DNA of 64,000 bases, taken from contig NZ_LQAQ01000093.1 of NCBI RefSeq assembly GCF_001583495.1, positions 248,001-312,000 of the forward strand. The letters are read 5' to 3'. Under the pieces are notes generated by a model. It was given only the letters and a program-made list of their open reading frames with translations. It searched no databases and was not told where the DNA came from. The stretch is from Flammeovirga sp. SJP92. Its GTDB lineage: Bacteria; Bacteroidota; Bacteroidia; Cytophagales; Flammeovirgaceae. Position 1 is the stretch's first letter; the number at the start of each line of letters is the position of its first letter. A program made the position numbers and the translations under genes. Of this stretch, positions 46,862 to 54,508 are shown in pieces.

Positions 46862-46986
46862 TATTTGCTTGACATTAAAAATCATTCTACATTTGCACTC
46901 GCAAAAAAGGAAACTAAACGAGTTTTCAAATTTAAGGGAGGATTTTGAATTAAGTAATATTAAGTCCAATCTTTTAGAAAAATTAT

Positions 46987-47059
46987 GATTCCGTAGCTCA
47001 GTTGGTAGAGCATCTCCCTTTTAAGGAGAGGGTCCTGGGTTCGAGCCCCAGCGGGATCA
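46987..47059 (+). tRNA. tRNA-Lys (UUU), copy 1, A37
   Basis: This 73-nt tRNA has acceptor GATTCCG paired with CGGGATC (one G-U), anticodon stem TCTCC/GGAGA, loop CTTTTAA with anticodon TTT and A37, T-arm CTGGG-TTCGAGC-CCCAG and discriminator A. CCA is not encoded. It opens a ten-gene tRNA cluster. Confidence 0.96.
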
Positions 47060-47082
47060 CACTTGATAATAACAGATATCAA

Positions 47083-47166
47083 GCTCACGTGGTGAAATTG
47101 GTAGACACGCCATCTTGAGGGGGTGGTGGGAGCAATCCCGTGTTGGTTCGAATCCAATCGTGAGCA
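47083..47166 (+). tRNA. tRNA-Leu (GAG)
   Basis: This 84-nt class II tRNA has acceptor GCTCACG paired with CGTGAGC, anticodon stem CCATC/GGTGG, loop TTGAGGG giving anticodon GAG, a long variable arm and discriminator A. It lies between the first and second tRNA-Lys genes. Confidence 0.94.
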
Positions 47167-47204
47167 CTTGTTATTATTCTAAAAATACTTCGTTGAAAAA
47201 CGAC

Positions 47205-47277
47205 GATTCCGTAGCTCAGTTGGTAGAGCATCTCCCTTTTAAGGAGAGGGTCCTGGGTTCGAGCCCCAGCGGGATCA
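47205..47277 (+). tRNA. tRNA-Lys (UUU), copy 2, A37
   Basis: It is identical to copy 1 (loop CTTTTAA). The preceding spacer ends in GTTGAAAAACGAC, the same as before the last copy at 47919. Confidence 0.96.
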
Positions 47278-47306
47278 CTTCTAAAATAACTTCGTTGATA
47301 AACGAC

Positions 47307-47379
47307 GATTCCGTAGCTCAGTTGGTAGAGCATCTCCCTTTTTAGGAGAGGGTCCTGGGTTCGAGCCCCAGCGGGATCA
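47307..47379 (+). tRNA. tRNA-Lys (UUU) variant with U37, copy 3
   Basis: It is the same as copy 1 except for one base: the anticodon loop reads CTTTTTA, so anticodon TTT is followed by T37 instead of A37. It is the first of six such copies in a 102-bp tandem repeat; the 29-nt spacer before it ends in GTTGATAAACGAC. Confidence 0.9.
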
Positions 47380-47408
47380 CTTCTAAAATAACTTCGTTGA
47401 TAAACGAC

Positions 47409-47481
47409 GATTCCGTAGCTCAGTTGGTAGAGCATCTCCCTTTTTAGGAGAGGGTCCTGGGTTCGAGCCCCAGCGGGATCA
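47409..47481 (+). tRNA. tRNA-Lys (UUU) variant with U37, copy 4
   Basis: Identical to the copy at 47307, including loop CTTTTTA and the GATAAACGAC spacer. Confidence 0.9.
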
Positions 47482-47510
47482 CTTCTAAAATAACTTCGTT
47501 GATAAACGAC

Positions 47511-47583
47511 GATTCCGTAGCTCAGTTGGTAGAGCATCTCCCTTTTTAGGAGAGGGTCCTGGGTTCGAGCCCCAGCGGGATCA
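47511..47583 (+). tRNA. tRNA-Lys (UUU) variant with U37, copy 5
   Basis: Identical to the copy at 47307, including loop CTTTTTA and the spacer before it. Confidence 0.9.
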
Positions 47584-47612
47584 CTTCTAAAATAACTTCG
47601 TTGATAAACGAC

Positions 47613-47685
47613 GATTCCGTAGCTCAGTTGGTAGAGCATCTCCCTTTTTAGGAGAGGGTCCTGGGTTCGAGCCCCAGCGGGATCA
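47613..47685 (+). tRNA. tRNA-Lys (UUU) variant with U37, copy 6
   Basis: Identical to the copy at 47307, including loop CTTTTTA and the spacer before it. Confidence 0.9.
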
Positions 47686-47714
47686 CTTCTAAAATAACTT
47701 CGTTGATAAACGAC

Positions 47715-47787
47715 GATTCCGTAGCTCAGTTGGTAGAGCATCTCCCTTTTTAGGAGAGGGTCCTGGGTTCGAGCCCCAGCGGGATCA
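47715..47787 (+). tRNA. tRNA-Lys (UUU) variant with U37, copy 7
   Basis: Identical to the copy at 47307, including loop CTTTTTA and the spacer before it. Confidence 0.9.
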
Positions 47788-47816
47788 CTTCTAAAATAAC
47801 TTCGTTGATAAACGAC

Positions 47817-47889
47817 GATTCCGTAGCTCAGTTGGTAGAGCATCTCCCTTTTTAGGAGAGGGTCCTGGGTTCGAGCCCCAGCGGGATCA
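47817..47889 (+). tRNA. tRNA-Lys (UUU) variant with U37, copy 8
   Basis: Identical to the copy at 47307, including loop CTTTTTA. It is the last of the six U37 copies. Confidence 0.9.
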
Positions 47890-47918
47890 CTTCTAAAATA
47901 ACTTCGTTGAAAAACGAC

Positions 47919-47991
47919 GATTCCGTAGCTCAGTTGGTAGAGCATCTCCCTTTTAAGGAGAGGGTCCTGGGTTCGAGCCCCAGCGGGATCA
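47919..47991 (+). tRNA. tRNA-Lys (UUU), copy 9, A37
   Basis: The normal loop CTTTTAA returns, and the spacer before it ends in GTTGAAAAACGAC. It closes the array and is followed directly by a terminator. Confidence 0.96.
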
Positions 47992-47992
47992 C

Positions 47993-48027
47993 AAAAGCCA
48001 ACATTGCTGAAGTGTTGGCTTTTTTTA
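47993..48027 (+). terminator. Rho-independent terminator of the tRNA array
   Basis: AAAAGCCAACA pairs with TGTTGGCTTTT around a 9-nt loop, followed by seven or more T-residues. It begins two bases after the last tRNA. Confidence 0.92.
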
Positions 48028-48110
48028 TTTGAAAAACTGACTTTTTTTTAGCATATTAATTGGCACATCAAATTATATATGCTTATGCAATAAAAATACT
48101 CTATATTACT

Positions 48111-48536
48111 ATGAAATCACTTGAAAGTTATATTACAAAGGATTTTCGAATAGTGATTCTTTTCGGTTTTATGTTTTTTTATTCGGCATTGCAAATCACT
48201 GCAAAACCAATTAATCAGCCGGTAAAAAACACCTTCACTCTAGAAGAGAATAATGTTTTAACGCTAGAAATTATACCTTCACAAATTATATGTGTGAACA
48301 ATACAATCGATGTTAAAATGAAGGTAAAGGGAATTGACACAAATTTCCCAGTACAAGTTTTACTTTACAACACAATAGGAAACTTAGTATACAGGATGGA
48401 CTTGTCATTAGACAAAGCCACTATTCAATTCCAATTTAAGCCACAAACAAAAATCACAGAAGGTCTTTATTTTGTATCCGTACTTAACGGTACAAACCGC
48501 GTAACAAGAAGAATGGTTGTTAATACTCAGGATTAA
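48111..48536 (+). CDS. Small secreted protein with a T9SS sorting-domain-like C-terminus
   Basis: From ATG 48111 the protein has 141 residues. A hydrophobic N-terminal segment (IVILFGFMFFYSALQITA) can serve as a signal peptide. Residues about 60-141 look like a type A C-terminal sorting domain: VQVLLYNTIGNLVYRMDLS, then an ITEGLYFVSVLNGTNRVTRRMVV ending. Such domains direct cargo through the type IX system, but here almost no cargo remains between signal and tail. The frame opens at TTG 48060, which is less likely. The stop codon lies inside the terminator hairpin. Confidence 0.7.
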   Translation: MKSLESYITKDFRIVILFGFMFFYSALQITAKPINQPVKNTFTLEENNVLTLEIIPSQIICVNNTIDVKMKVKGIDTNFPVQVLLYNTIGNLVYRMDLSLDKATIQFQFKPQTKITEGLYFVSVLNGTNRVTRRMVVNTQD

Positions 48537-48560
48537 CCTGGATTAACAACCATTTTTTTA
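48511..48560 (+). terminator. Terminator overlapping the stop codon of the small secreted protein
   Basis: AATGGTTGTTAAT (coding) pairs with ATTAACAACCATT (after the stop), with an inner CAGG/CCTG stem, followed by a T-run. Ribosomes finishing the gene would melt the left arm. Confidence 0.8.
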
Positions 48561-48589
48561 CATCTCTAATAAGACACTGTTTCTTTCAA

Positions 48590-49051
48590 CTAGTCATCTT
48601 TTGAATTTCTCAGCTTATCAAGCAAAGTACTTAGCTGAACAGCCTCCTCTTCGCTTAAATTACGTACGGTATCCAAAATACCATCTTCATGAGGATCGAG
48701 CTCTGAGAGCTTATCTAGACCCTTCTGAGTAATTAATACGTCTACTTTTCTTCTATTACTGCCACACGTTTCTCTTTGTACATATTCCTTGTCAATAAGT
48801 CTATCAATTAAACGCGTTAAATCAGGACTTTTATCTATCATCACCTGTTTGATACTACCTGGGTTCATACAGTGAGGGTGAGCACCTCTCAAGATTCTTA
48901 AAACATTATATTGTTGTTGGGTAATATCAAATTGCTTACACCATGTTTTTGATAGATCTTGCATCCAACTATTAGTGTACATCAAATTGATATACACTTT
49001 CTGAAATGCATTCTTAAACTCCTTTTGATTTATATCCTTCTCAATAGACAT
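48590..49051 (-). CDS. MarR family transcriptional regulator
   Basis: This 153-residue winged helix-turn-helix repressor has dimerisation helices at both ends and the central DNA-binding region DITQQQYNVLRILRGAHPHCMNPGSIKQVM, then a LTRLIDRLIDKEYVQRETCGSNRRKVDVLIT wing. MarR proteins usually repress their own gene and sense small aromatic ligands or oxidants. The palindrome 14 bp upstream of its start codon is a plausible autoregulatory operator. No co-transcribed target gene is seen. Confidence 0.88.
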   Translation of the reverse strand: MSIEKDINQKEFKNAFQKVYINLMYTNSWMQDLSKTWCKQFDITQQQYNVLRILRGAHPHCMNPGSIKQVMIDKSPDLTRLIDRLIDKEYVQRETCGSNRRKVDVLITQKGLDKLSELDPHEDGILDTVRNLSEEEAVQLSTLLDKLRNSKDD

Positions 49052-49064
49052 TGTCGTACTATAA

Positions 49065-49078
49065 TTTGTTTAAACAAA
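49065..49078. promoter_or_regulatory. 14-bp palindrome TTTGTTTAAACAAA, likely MarR operator
   Basis: A perfect palindrome lies 14 bases upstream of the marR start codon, where a bound dimer would block transcription or initiation. Confidence 0.5.
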
Positions 49079-49148
49079 ATATGTAATTCTTGCAATAAGG
49101 GATATTTTTTCTATTAAAGCAAATTTTTAAAAATATGTTTAGGAAACA

Positions 49149-49162
49149 TTTTGTTCAAACAA
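49149..49162. promoter_or_regulatory. Second near-palindrome TTTTGTTCAAACAA
   Basis: It resembles the site at 49065-49078 (TTGTT-two bases-AACAA) and lies 84 bp further upstream in the same intergenic region. The two sites together fit cooperative MarR binding. Confidence 0.4.
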
Positions 49163-49237
49163 CTTCTATCAGCAAACTAGTATTCTTCACAACACTAAGA
49201 GCATTTTTAAAACATGATTAACCTAAAAAATAAGAAC

Positions 49238-49267
49238 AAAAAAGGCTACCCCATACAGGATAGCCTC
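49238..49267 (-). terminator. Rho-independent terminator after ftsH
   Basis: On the minus strand AGGCTATCC pairs with GGGTAGCCT around a short loop, followed by a T-run. It lies just behind the ftsH stop codon at 49295. Confidence 0.82.
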
Positions 49268-49294
49268 TTCATATAATACAAATGATGTTATAAA

Positions 49295-51325
49295 CTAAGC
49301 ATCATCTTTTTTTACTTCTTCTTCTGACGCTGACCTTTCAGTACTTTCAGTTGCCTCAGCCTTTGGCTCTTCTATCGGCTCTACATCCTTCACATCTGTA
49401 AATTCTTGGTAGATTGTCTTTTTATCAAAAGGACGCTCTCCAATCAGTTTTACAAGATCAGATTGATATAACACTTCTTTCTCCAATAATTGCTGTGCTA
49501 AAGCCTCTAACGCTTCACCATGCTCTCTTAATAGAGTTAATGTTCTTTGGTAAGCATTATCGATCAACTTCTTCACCTCATCATCAATCTTCTCTGCCAA
49601 AGCTTCTGAGTAAGGTCTAGAGCTGAATTCGCTTCTATTCGGGTCATAGAAAGATACGTTACCGATCTTGTCATTCATACCATAAATAGAAACCATGCTG
49701 TAAGCCATTTTAGTTGTTCTCTCTAAGTCACTCAAAGCACCTGTTGAGATTCTACCGAAGATGATTTCCTCTGCCGCACGACCACCAAGTGTCATACAGA
49801 TTTCATCCATCATTTCCTCCGTAGTATTCAAGTATTGTTCTTTTGGCAAGTACTGAGCATAACCTAATGCTGCAACACCACGAGGAACGATACTTACTTT
49901 CACTAATGGATTGGCATGCTCCAAGAACCAGCCTGTTACTGCGTGACCCGCTTCATGGTAAGCTACAATCTTTTTCTCTTCTGGAGAGATAATCTTGTTT
50001 TTCTTTTCCAATCCACCGATTACTCTATCGATTGCCGCCATAAAGTCATCCATATCCACTGCGGGCTTATTGTTACGAGCTGCAATAAGTGCTGCTTCGT
50101 TGCAAACGTTGGCCAACTCAGCACCAGCAAAACCTGGAGTCTGTGTTGCTAACTCTTTTGGATTTACATTATCTGCAACTTTAATAGGGTTCAAGTGCAC
50201 CTTAAAGATTTGCTCACGACCATTAATATCTGGTTTATCAACAGAAATCTGACGGTCAAAACGACCGGCTCTCATCAAGGCACTGTCCAATACATCAGGA
50301 CGGTTGGTTGCTGCCAGAATAATTACTCCTGAGTCTGTTCCGAAACCATCCATTTCTACTAGAAGTGAGTTCAAAGTATTCTCACGTTCATCATTAGAAC
50401 CTGGCATTGAACCTTTACCTCTTGATCTACCAATTGCATCAATCTCATCAATAAAGATGATACATGGCGCTTTTTCTTTAGCTTGTTTGAATAGGTCACG
50501 TACACGAGCCGCACCTACACCTACAAACATTTCTACGAAATCTGAACCTGACATACTGAAGAAAGGCACACCTGCTTCACCTGCTACAGCTTTCGCTAAC
50601 AATGTTTTACCAGTACCTGGAGGGCCTACAAGCAGCACACCTTTAGGAATTTTACCACCTAGGTCTGTATATTTTTTTGAGTTTTTCAAGAAGTCAACAA
50701 TCTCCTCTACTTCCTCTTTTGCTTCATCCAATCCAGCTACATCCTTAAATGTCACCTTCATATGATTTGGCTCGAACATTTGGGCTTTAGACTTACCAAT
50801 ATTGAAGATTTGTCCGCCAGCACCACCTGTTGCCATTCTTCTCATCAAGAACCAGAATCCAAAAAGAAGTACCAACAAGAATCCAGAACTGAAGAACCAG
50901 CTTCCGAAGCTTTCTCGTTGCTGAATTTCATAAGGAATTTTCTGATCTTCAGGTTTTCCTTCTTCCATTTCATCTAATTTAGAAAGGAAATGCTCTCCTG
51001 ATACTATTTTGAATTTAAAATTAGGTTCTACAGATACCACTGAAAAAGGGCTTCTTTCCTCCTGTGCTTTGGAGTATTTGCTCTTTTTAAGGGCTTCATT
51101 TTTTAATATTACCTCTACTAAATTATCATTGACGATTATTACCTCCTTCACATCTCCTTCTTCCACCATCTCTTTGAAGGCGTGCAATGTTGTAGTCTCA
51201 GTAGTACTACTCTTGCTAAAATAGGCCAATCCAACAACTACCAGTATCAATGCAATCAGCATCCAAACTTGGTAATTATTTTTGGGCATAGGATTTTTTG
51301 GAATATTCCTCTTGTTCTGATCCAT
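49295..51325 (-). CDS. ftsH: ATP-dependent zinc metalloprotease FtsH
   Basis: This 676-residue inner-membrane AAA+ protease degrades misfolded membrane proteins and short-lived regulators. Two transmembrane helices flank a periplasmic domain (about 20-38 and 143-162). Walker A GPPGTGKT is near 233-240, Walker [13 protein letters not shown], the arginine-finger region RAGRFDRQI, and the zinc site HEAGH near 457-461. An acidic C-terminal tail is present. It starts 36 bp after rsfS on the same strand, the common Bacteroidota order rsfS-ftsH. Confidence 0.97.
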   Translation of the reverse strand: MDQNKRNIPKNPMPKNNYQVWMLIALILVVVGLAYFSKSSTTETTTLHAFKEMVEEGDVKEVIIVNDNLVEVILKNEALKKSKYSKAQEERSPFSVVSVEPNFKFKIVSGEHFLSKLDEMEEGKPEDQKIPYEIQQRESFGSWFFSSGFLLVLLFGFWFLMRRMATGGAGGQIFNIGKSKAQMFEPNHMKVTFKDVAGLDEAKEEVEEIVDFLKNSKKYTDLGGKIPKGVLLVGPPGTGKTLLAKAVAGEAGVPFFSMSGSDFVEMFVGVGAARVRDLFKQAKEKAPCIIFIDEIDAIGRSRGKGSMPGSNDERENTLNSLLVEMDGFGTDSGVIILAATNRPDVLDSALMRAGRFDRQISVDKPDINGREQIFKVHLNPIKVADNVNPKELATQTPGFAGAELANVCNEAALIAARNNKPAVDMDDFMAAIDRVIGGLEKKNKIISPEEKKIVAYHEAGHAVTGWFLEHANPLVKVSIVPRGVAALGYAQYLPKEQYLNTTEEMMDEICMTLGGRAAEEIIFGRISTGALSDLERTTKMAYSMVSIYGMNDKIGNVSFYDPNRSEFSSRPYSEALAEKIDDEVKKLIDNAYQRTLTLLREHGEALEALAQQLLEKEVLYQSDLVKLIGERPFDKKTIYQEFTDVKDVEPIEEPKAEATESTERSASEEEVKKDDA

Positions 51326-51361
51326 CCGAAATGTATGATCTAATTTGTGTTATTTAATTTT

Positions 51362-51730
51362 TTATTCAGTAGGAAGCTTAAAAACCTTAGCATCTCCCCA
51401 AAGCTCTTCTAAAGCGTAGAACTCTCGCTTTTTGGGAAGAAATACATGAGCTACTACATTAATGTAATCAAGAAGGGCCCAACCTTGTGAACCTGTTCCT
51501 TCTGTAGCAAATGCTTTTTCACCTGCAGTTTCCTTCACTTCTTTTTCAATACTATCAACAATTGAATCTAGCTGAGTATCTGAAGTAGCAGTGCAAATTA
51601 CAAAGAAATCTGTAACTGCGTTCTTTACTTTTCTTAAATCTAATATTTCAATATGCTGAGCCTTCATTTCCTGCATTCCTTTTGCCACTACATGTGCAAA
51701 CTCTTCCGTTCCGATCTCCTTTTTACTCAT
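51362..51730 (-). CDS. rsfS: Ribosome silencing factor RsfS
   Basis: This 122-residue RsfS/Iojap protein binds ribosomal protein uL14 and blocks subunit joining when nutrients run low. Family motifs seen are DLRKVKNAVTDFFVICTATSDTQLDSI, EGTGSQGWALLDYINVVAHVF and a C-terminal YALEELWGDAK. It is the first gene of the rsfS-ftsH pair and is divergent from birA across a 133-bp spacer. Confidence 0.95.
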   Translation of the reverse strand: MSKKEIGTEEFAHVVAKGMQEMKAQHIEILDLRKVKNAVTDFFVICTATSDTQLDSIVDSIEKEVKETAGEKAFATEGTGSQGWALLDYINVVAHVFLPKKREFYALEELWGDAKVFKLPTE

Positions 51731-51863
51731 ATTTTTAAAATTAGGATTTTCCTCCCTTTATATCTATAATTTTTTATATTTCTAACAAAAGCTATAAAAT
51801 GTTCTCAATTGAACTCAATTTTGTATAATTGCATTGCAAATTCAATACTTTTTTTGATTTGTA

Positions 51864-52685
51864 TTGAATTATAACAAGATTATAAACAAAAGTAACAAAT
51901 ACTTGTATAAAATTTCTGCCAATACGTCTTTTATCGGTAAAAGTGTCATATATATGCCTTCTTGTCATTCTACAAATGATTCTGTAGGAACCTTACTATC
52001 ACAGAATAAAAACTTACAAGAGGGCACTATTGTTCTGACTCCTGAACAAACGCAAGGGAGAGGTCAGAGAGGAAATACCTGGGAATCAAATCCCAATGAA
52101 AACATCACAGCGTCTTTTTTATTGAGGCCTCAATTTATCACCGCAAGAAATCAGTTCCAACTTAATGTTGCTATAAGTTTGGGTGTTTTTGATACAATAC
52201 ATCATTTAACTCCCTCAGGTACAAAAATAAAATGGCCCAATGACATCCTGATCAACAATAAAAAGGTGGGAGGAATTTTGATTGAGAACTTTATTATAGG
52301 CCAAAACATCTCACATAGTATTGTAGGGATTGGATTAAACATTAATCAAGAGCGTTTTGTTGGAGATTTTCCGGCCACTTCTCTCTTTATGGAATCCGAG
52401 AAAAAATTTCAAGTTCCTAGAGTGATTGAAACGCTTTTGGAAAATATTGAAAAAAGATATTTAATACTGAAAAATGAAGGGTATGATCGACTCCGTCAGG
52501 AATATTACTCTCATCTGTTTTGGTATCATGAAATGGGGAGTTTTCAAGAAACTCTTCCAAATGGTGAGATACACATTTTTGAAGGTCAAATTTTGGGAGT
52601 CAATGAAAATGGCTGTCTTTCAATTGCTGATGAACATGGTAAAATCAGACATTTTGGTTTCAAAGAAGTAAAACACCTTTATTAA
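51864..52685 (+). CDS. birA: Biotin--[acetyl-CoA-carboxylase] ligase
   Basis: This 273-residue enzyme activates biotin and attaches it to acetyl-CoA carboxylase. Motifs are PSCHSTNDSVGTLLS, the biotin loop TQGRGQRGNTWES, IKWPNDILINNKKVGGILIE and VGIGLNINQE. No N-terminal DNA-binding domain is present, so it is not a repressor. The start is TTG 51864; an in-frame ATG exists only at the PSCHSTND motif, too late for a complete fold. A TATAATTG box lies 33 bases upstream. Confidence 0.92.
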   Translation: MNYNKIINKSNKYLYKISANTSFIGKSVIYMPSCHSTNDSVGTLLSQNKNLQEGTIVLTPEQTQGRGQRGNTWESNPNENITASFLLRPQFITARNQFQLNVAISLGVFDTIHHLTPSGTKIKWPNDILINNKKVGGILIENFIIGQNISHSIVGIGLNINQERFVGDFPATSLFMESEKKFQVPRVIETLLENIEKRYLILKNEGYDRLRQEYYSHLFWYHEMGSFQETLPNGEIHIFEGQILGVNENGCLSIADEHGKIRHFGFKEVKHLY

Positions 52686-52692
52686 AAATAAT

Positions 52693-52738
52693 ATAAAACC
52701 TGAGTTTATTGAAAAAAATCACTGAACTCAGGTTTTAT
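52693..52738. terminator. Bidirectional terminator between birA and the retropepsin-PDZ gene
   Basis: ATAAAACCTGAGTT pairs perfectly with AACTCAGGTTTTAT around an 18-nt loop, with T-rich tails on both strands. Confidence 0.85.
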
Positions 52739-52747
52739 ATTTTTGAT

Positions 52748-54052
52748 TTAATTCTGTAGAAAAGGGTCTTCTAATTTCAAAGAGAAGGACCTATTCCTCC
52801 CTTCCAGATCCTCTACATCAATAGATATTCTCCGGCCGACTTTTCCTCTGAATAAAACCCTAATTTCTTCTGGAGATAAAAAAGCGACAGATTGACCATT
52901 TACCTTTATGATTCTATCTCCTTGTTGAATTCCTGCTTTATCAGCAGGCGATTCATCTCTAATTTGTGAAATTCTAAAAAAAGGCAAACCAGGGTATGGC
53001 GTCACAAAGTCTAAACCTAAATAATTATATAAAAAATCATCATTAAAATCTGTATTCTTTCTGATCAGCAACTCTTCTTTTTCATAATCAAAAATCACAG
53101 TAAACCGCCTCAATACCTCTGCCCCTACACTTCCATGACGCGTAGAATCGATAACTTTTAAACCTAAAGACTCAAAATCTGGATATTTCACAATAGGATC
53201 TTCCAAAGTAAAGGAACCTAAGCTTAATTTTTCCAACCGGTTTACCTTACCGTATAAATCTCCACTTATGCCCACTCCTAAATGATCTCGAATCGCCTTT
53301 ACTGAAGCTTTAAGGTTATGATGTTTTGACTCAAAAATAGACAATGCATGACTTGCTCCTGTATCCACCAAGAGAGAGACTTTGTGTGTTTTATTCATTT
53401 CACTAGTTAATAAAGCTGTTTCAATGTAAGCTCTATTTTTACGTACTGTCAAAGGTATGCATTCATAACGCTTCTTCAGCTTTTCTCTTCGCTTAGCATA
53501 ATAAAAATCCTTTTGGTAGAGTGTCAATACTTTTCGCTTATAATCAATACTTACCACAAAATGCTGAAAAACTGTAGATCCGATTAAGCCATGAATCAGC
53601 ATTCCCATATTGTCGGTCAGCTTGAAGATATCTTGGTTAGGATAAATAATATCCTGATTAAAACCTTCTACACCTTTTATATTGACTTTATTTCCCCATG
53701 AATGAAAGGCCTGAAGAGGACCTTCGGTACCCATACCATTGATATCAACCTCCCTAGTTCTTCTAGGATCTAGATTTAATTGTTCTGCGAAGGCAGGATC
53801 ACACAGTATAATATAAGAGGCTCCAGAATCGAGAATAAAATTCAAGGTATCTGAACCGTTTATTGAAACAGGAATAACCACTAAGTTATTGACAAGCTTA
53901 AACTTTATTTGTGTAAAATTATGCTTCTCTTGTATGAACGCCAGGTTTTTAAGGTGAACTTCTGCTTTATTCTGAGCTAATGTATTTAGAGGATTGACAA
54001 TTAAAAGTAGCAAGCTCACCAAAAAAAATAATGTTGTCTTTTTGGTTCTCAT
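52748..54052 (-). CDS. Secreted tandem retropepsin-like aspartyl protease with PDZ domain
   Basis: This 434-residue protein has a signal peptide (ending NTLAQ). Two retropepsin-like half-domains each carry a catalytic-type motif, FILDSGASYIIL near residue 75 and LLVDTGASHALS near 230, so one chain can supply both aspartates. A PDZ domain closes the protein (about 345-430, PADKAGIQQGDRIIKVNGQSV). It is probably periplasmic; the substrate is unknown. A minus-strand terminator about 100 bp upstream of its start raises the question of how its transcript begins. Confidence 0.85.
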   Translation of the reverse strand: MRTKKTTLFFLVSLLLLIVNPLNTLAQNKAEVHLKNLAFIQEKHNFTQIKFKLVNNLVVIPVSINGSDTLNFILDSGASYIILCDPAFAEQLNLDPRRTREVDINGMGTEGPLQAFHSWGNKVNIKGVEGFNQDIIYPNQDIFKLTDNMGMLIHGLIGSTVFQHFVVSIDYKRKVLTLYQKDFYYAKRREKLKKRYECIPLTVRKNRAYIETALLTSEMNKTHKVSLLVDTGASHALSIFESKHHNLKASVKAIRDHLGVGISGDLYGKVNRLEKLSLGSFTLEDPIVKYPDFESLGLKVIDSTRHGSVGAEVLRRFTVIFDYEKEELLIRKNTDFNDDFLYNYLGLDFVTPYPGLPFFRISQIRDESPADKAGIQQGDRIIKVNGQSVAFLSPEEIRVLFRGKVGRRISIDVEDLEGRNRSFSLKLEDPFLQN

Positions 54053-54149
54053 TTTTGATAGTAATGTTAGTTGACGGAGAGAAATTTGACACCTATAATA
54101 TAGTGATATTTTAAGAGTATATCAAGTATTACACACTGACTGTAAACCT

Positions 54150-54178
54150 CTTAAACAAAAAAAGAGACTCATAAAGTC
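54150..54178 (-). terminator. Minus-strand terminator upstream of the retropepsin-PDZ gene
   Basis: On the minus strand GGAGACT-TTATG-AGTCTC forms a 6-bp stem followed by seven T-residues. No gene on that strand ends here, so it must end a small RNA or an attenuated leader. There is no T-run on the plus strand. Confidence 0.6.
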
Positions 54179-54508
54179 TCCTCATTGGTGTAATTAAAAG
54201 ATAAAGTAGTAAGATAATAAATTTAGTCTTAATAGGTTTTAGTATCTGATACGTTGTAACATTTGTAATAGTTAATATTCAGCTGTGGAAAAACCAACAG
54301 TGCTATTTTTTACAATAGCCTATATTACAAAAGTACCGGTTAGGCCACTATTAGACAATACCCATTTATAGGTATTTTAATTTTGTTTTTTCCTCATTTT
54401 TGGATTTTTCGTAGATCTGACCATAAATTTCTAATGAAACTATACAAATTACTGTTTTCTCAATCTGATCTATTAATTTTGAATTATTGTTTCATAAAAA
54501 ATCCATAA
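54179..54508 (-). ncRNA. Candidate small RNA or leader in the gap between the protease and uridine kinase genes
   Basis: No gene is seen in this part of the 456-bp gap. Read on the minus strand it holds several hairpins (AATACC/GGTATT, GCTATT/AATAGC, GTATC/GATAC) and leads into the terminator at 54150. A promoter was not identified. The same region could instead be the untranslated leader of uridine kinase on the plus strand. Confidence 0.3.

Larger units (their letters stand above)
47176..47991 (+). repeat. 102-bp tandem repeat: spacer plus tRNA-Lys, eight units
   Basis: From 47205 onward tRNA-Lys starts recur every 102 bp (47205, 47307, 47409, 47511, 47613, 47715, 47817, 47919). Each 29-nt spacer holds a small TCGTT-loop-AACGA hairpin. 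Six units have T at two linked positions (spacer loop and tRNA position 37); the outer two have A at both. The near-identity indicates recent unequal amplification. Confidence 0.93.

Noticed and set aside
47085-47945. A 286-codon minus-strand frame repeating SDPAGARTQDPLLKREMLYQ
   Set aside because: It is the antisense translation of the tRNA-Lys array; the repeat follows the 102-bp tRNA period and the peptide is a well-known annotation artefact.
47176-47991. CRISPR array, because of evenly spaced repeats
   Set aside because: The repeated part is a full tRNA gene and the spacers are nearly identical, the reverse of a CRISPR array.
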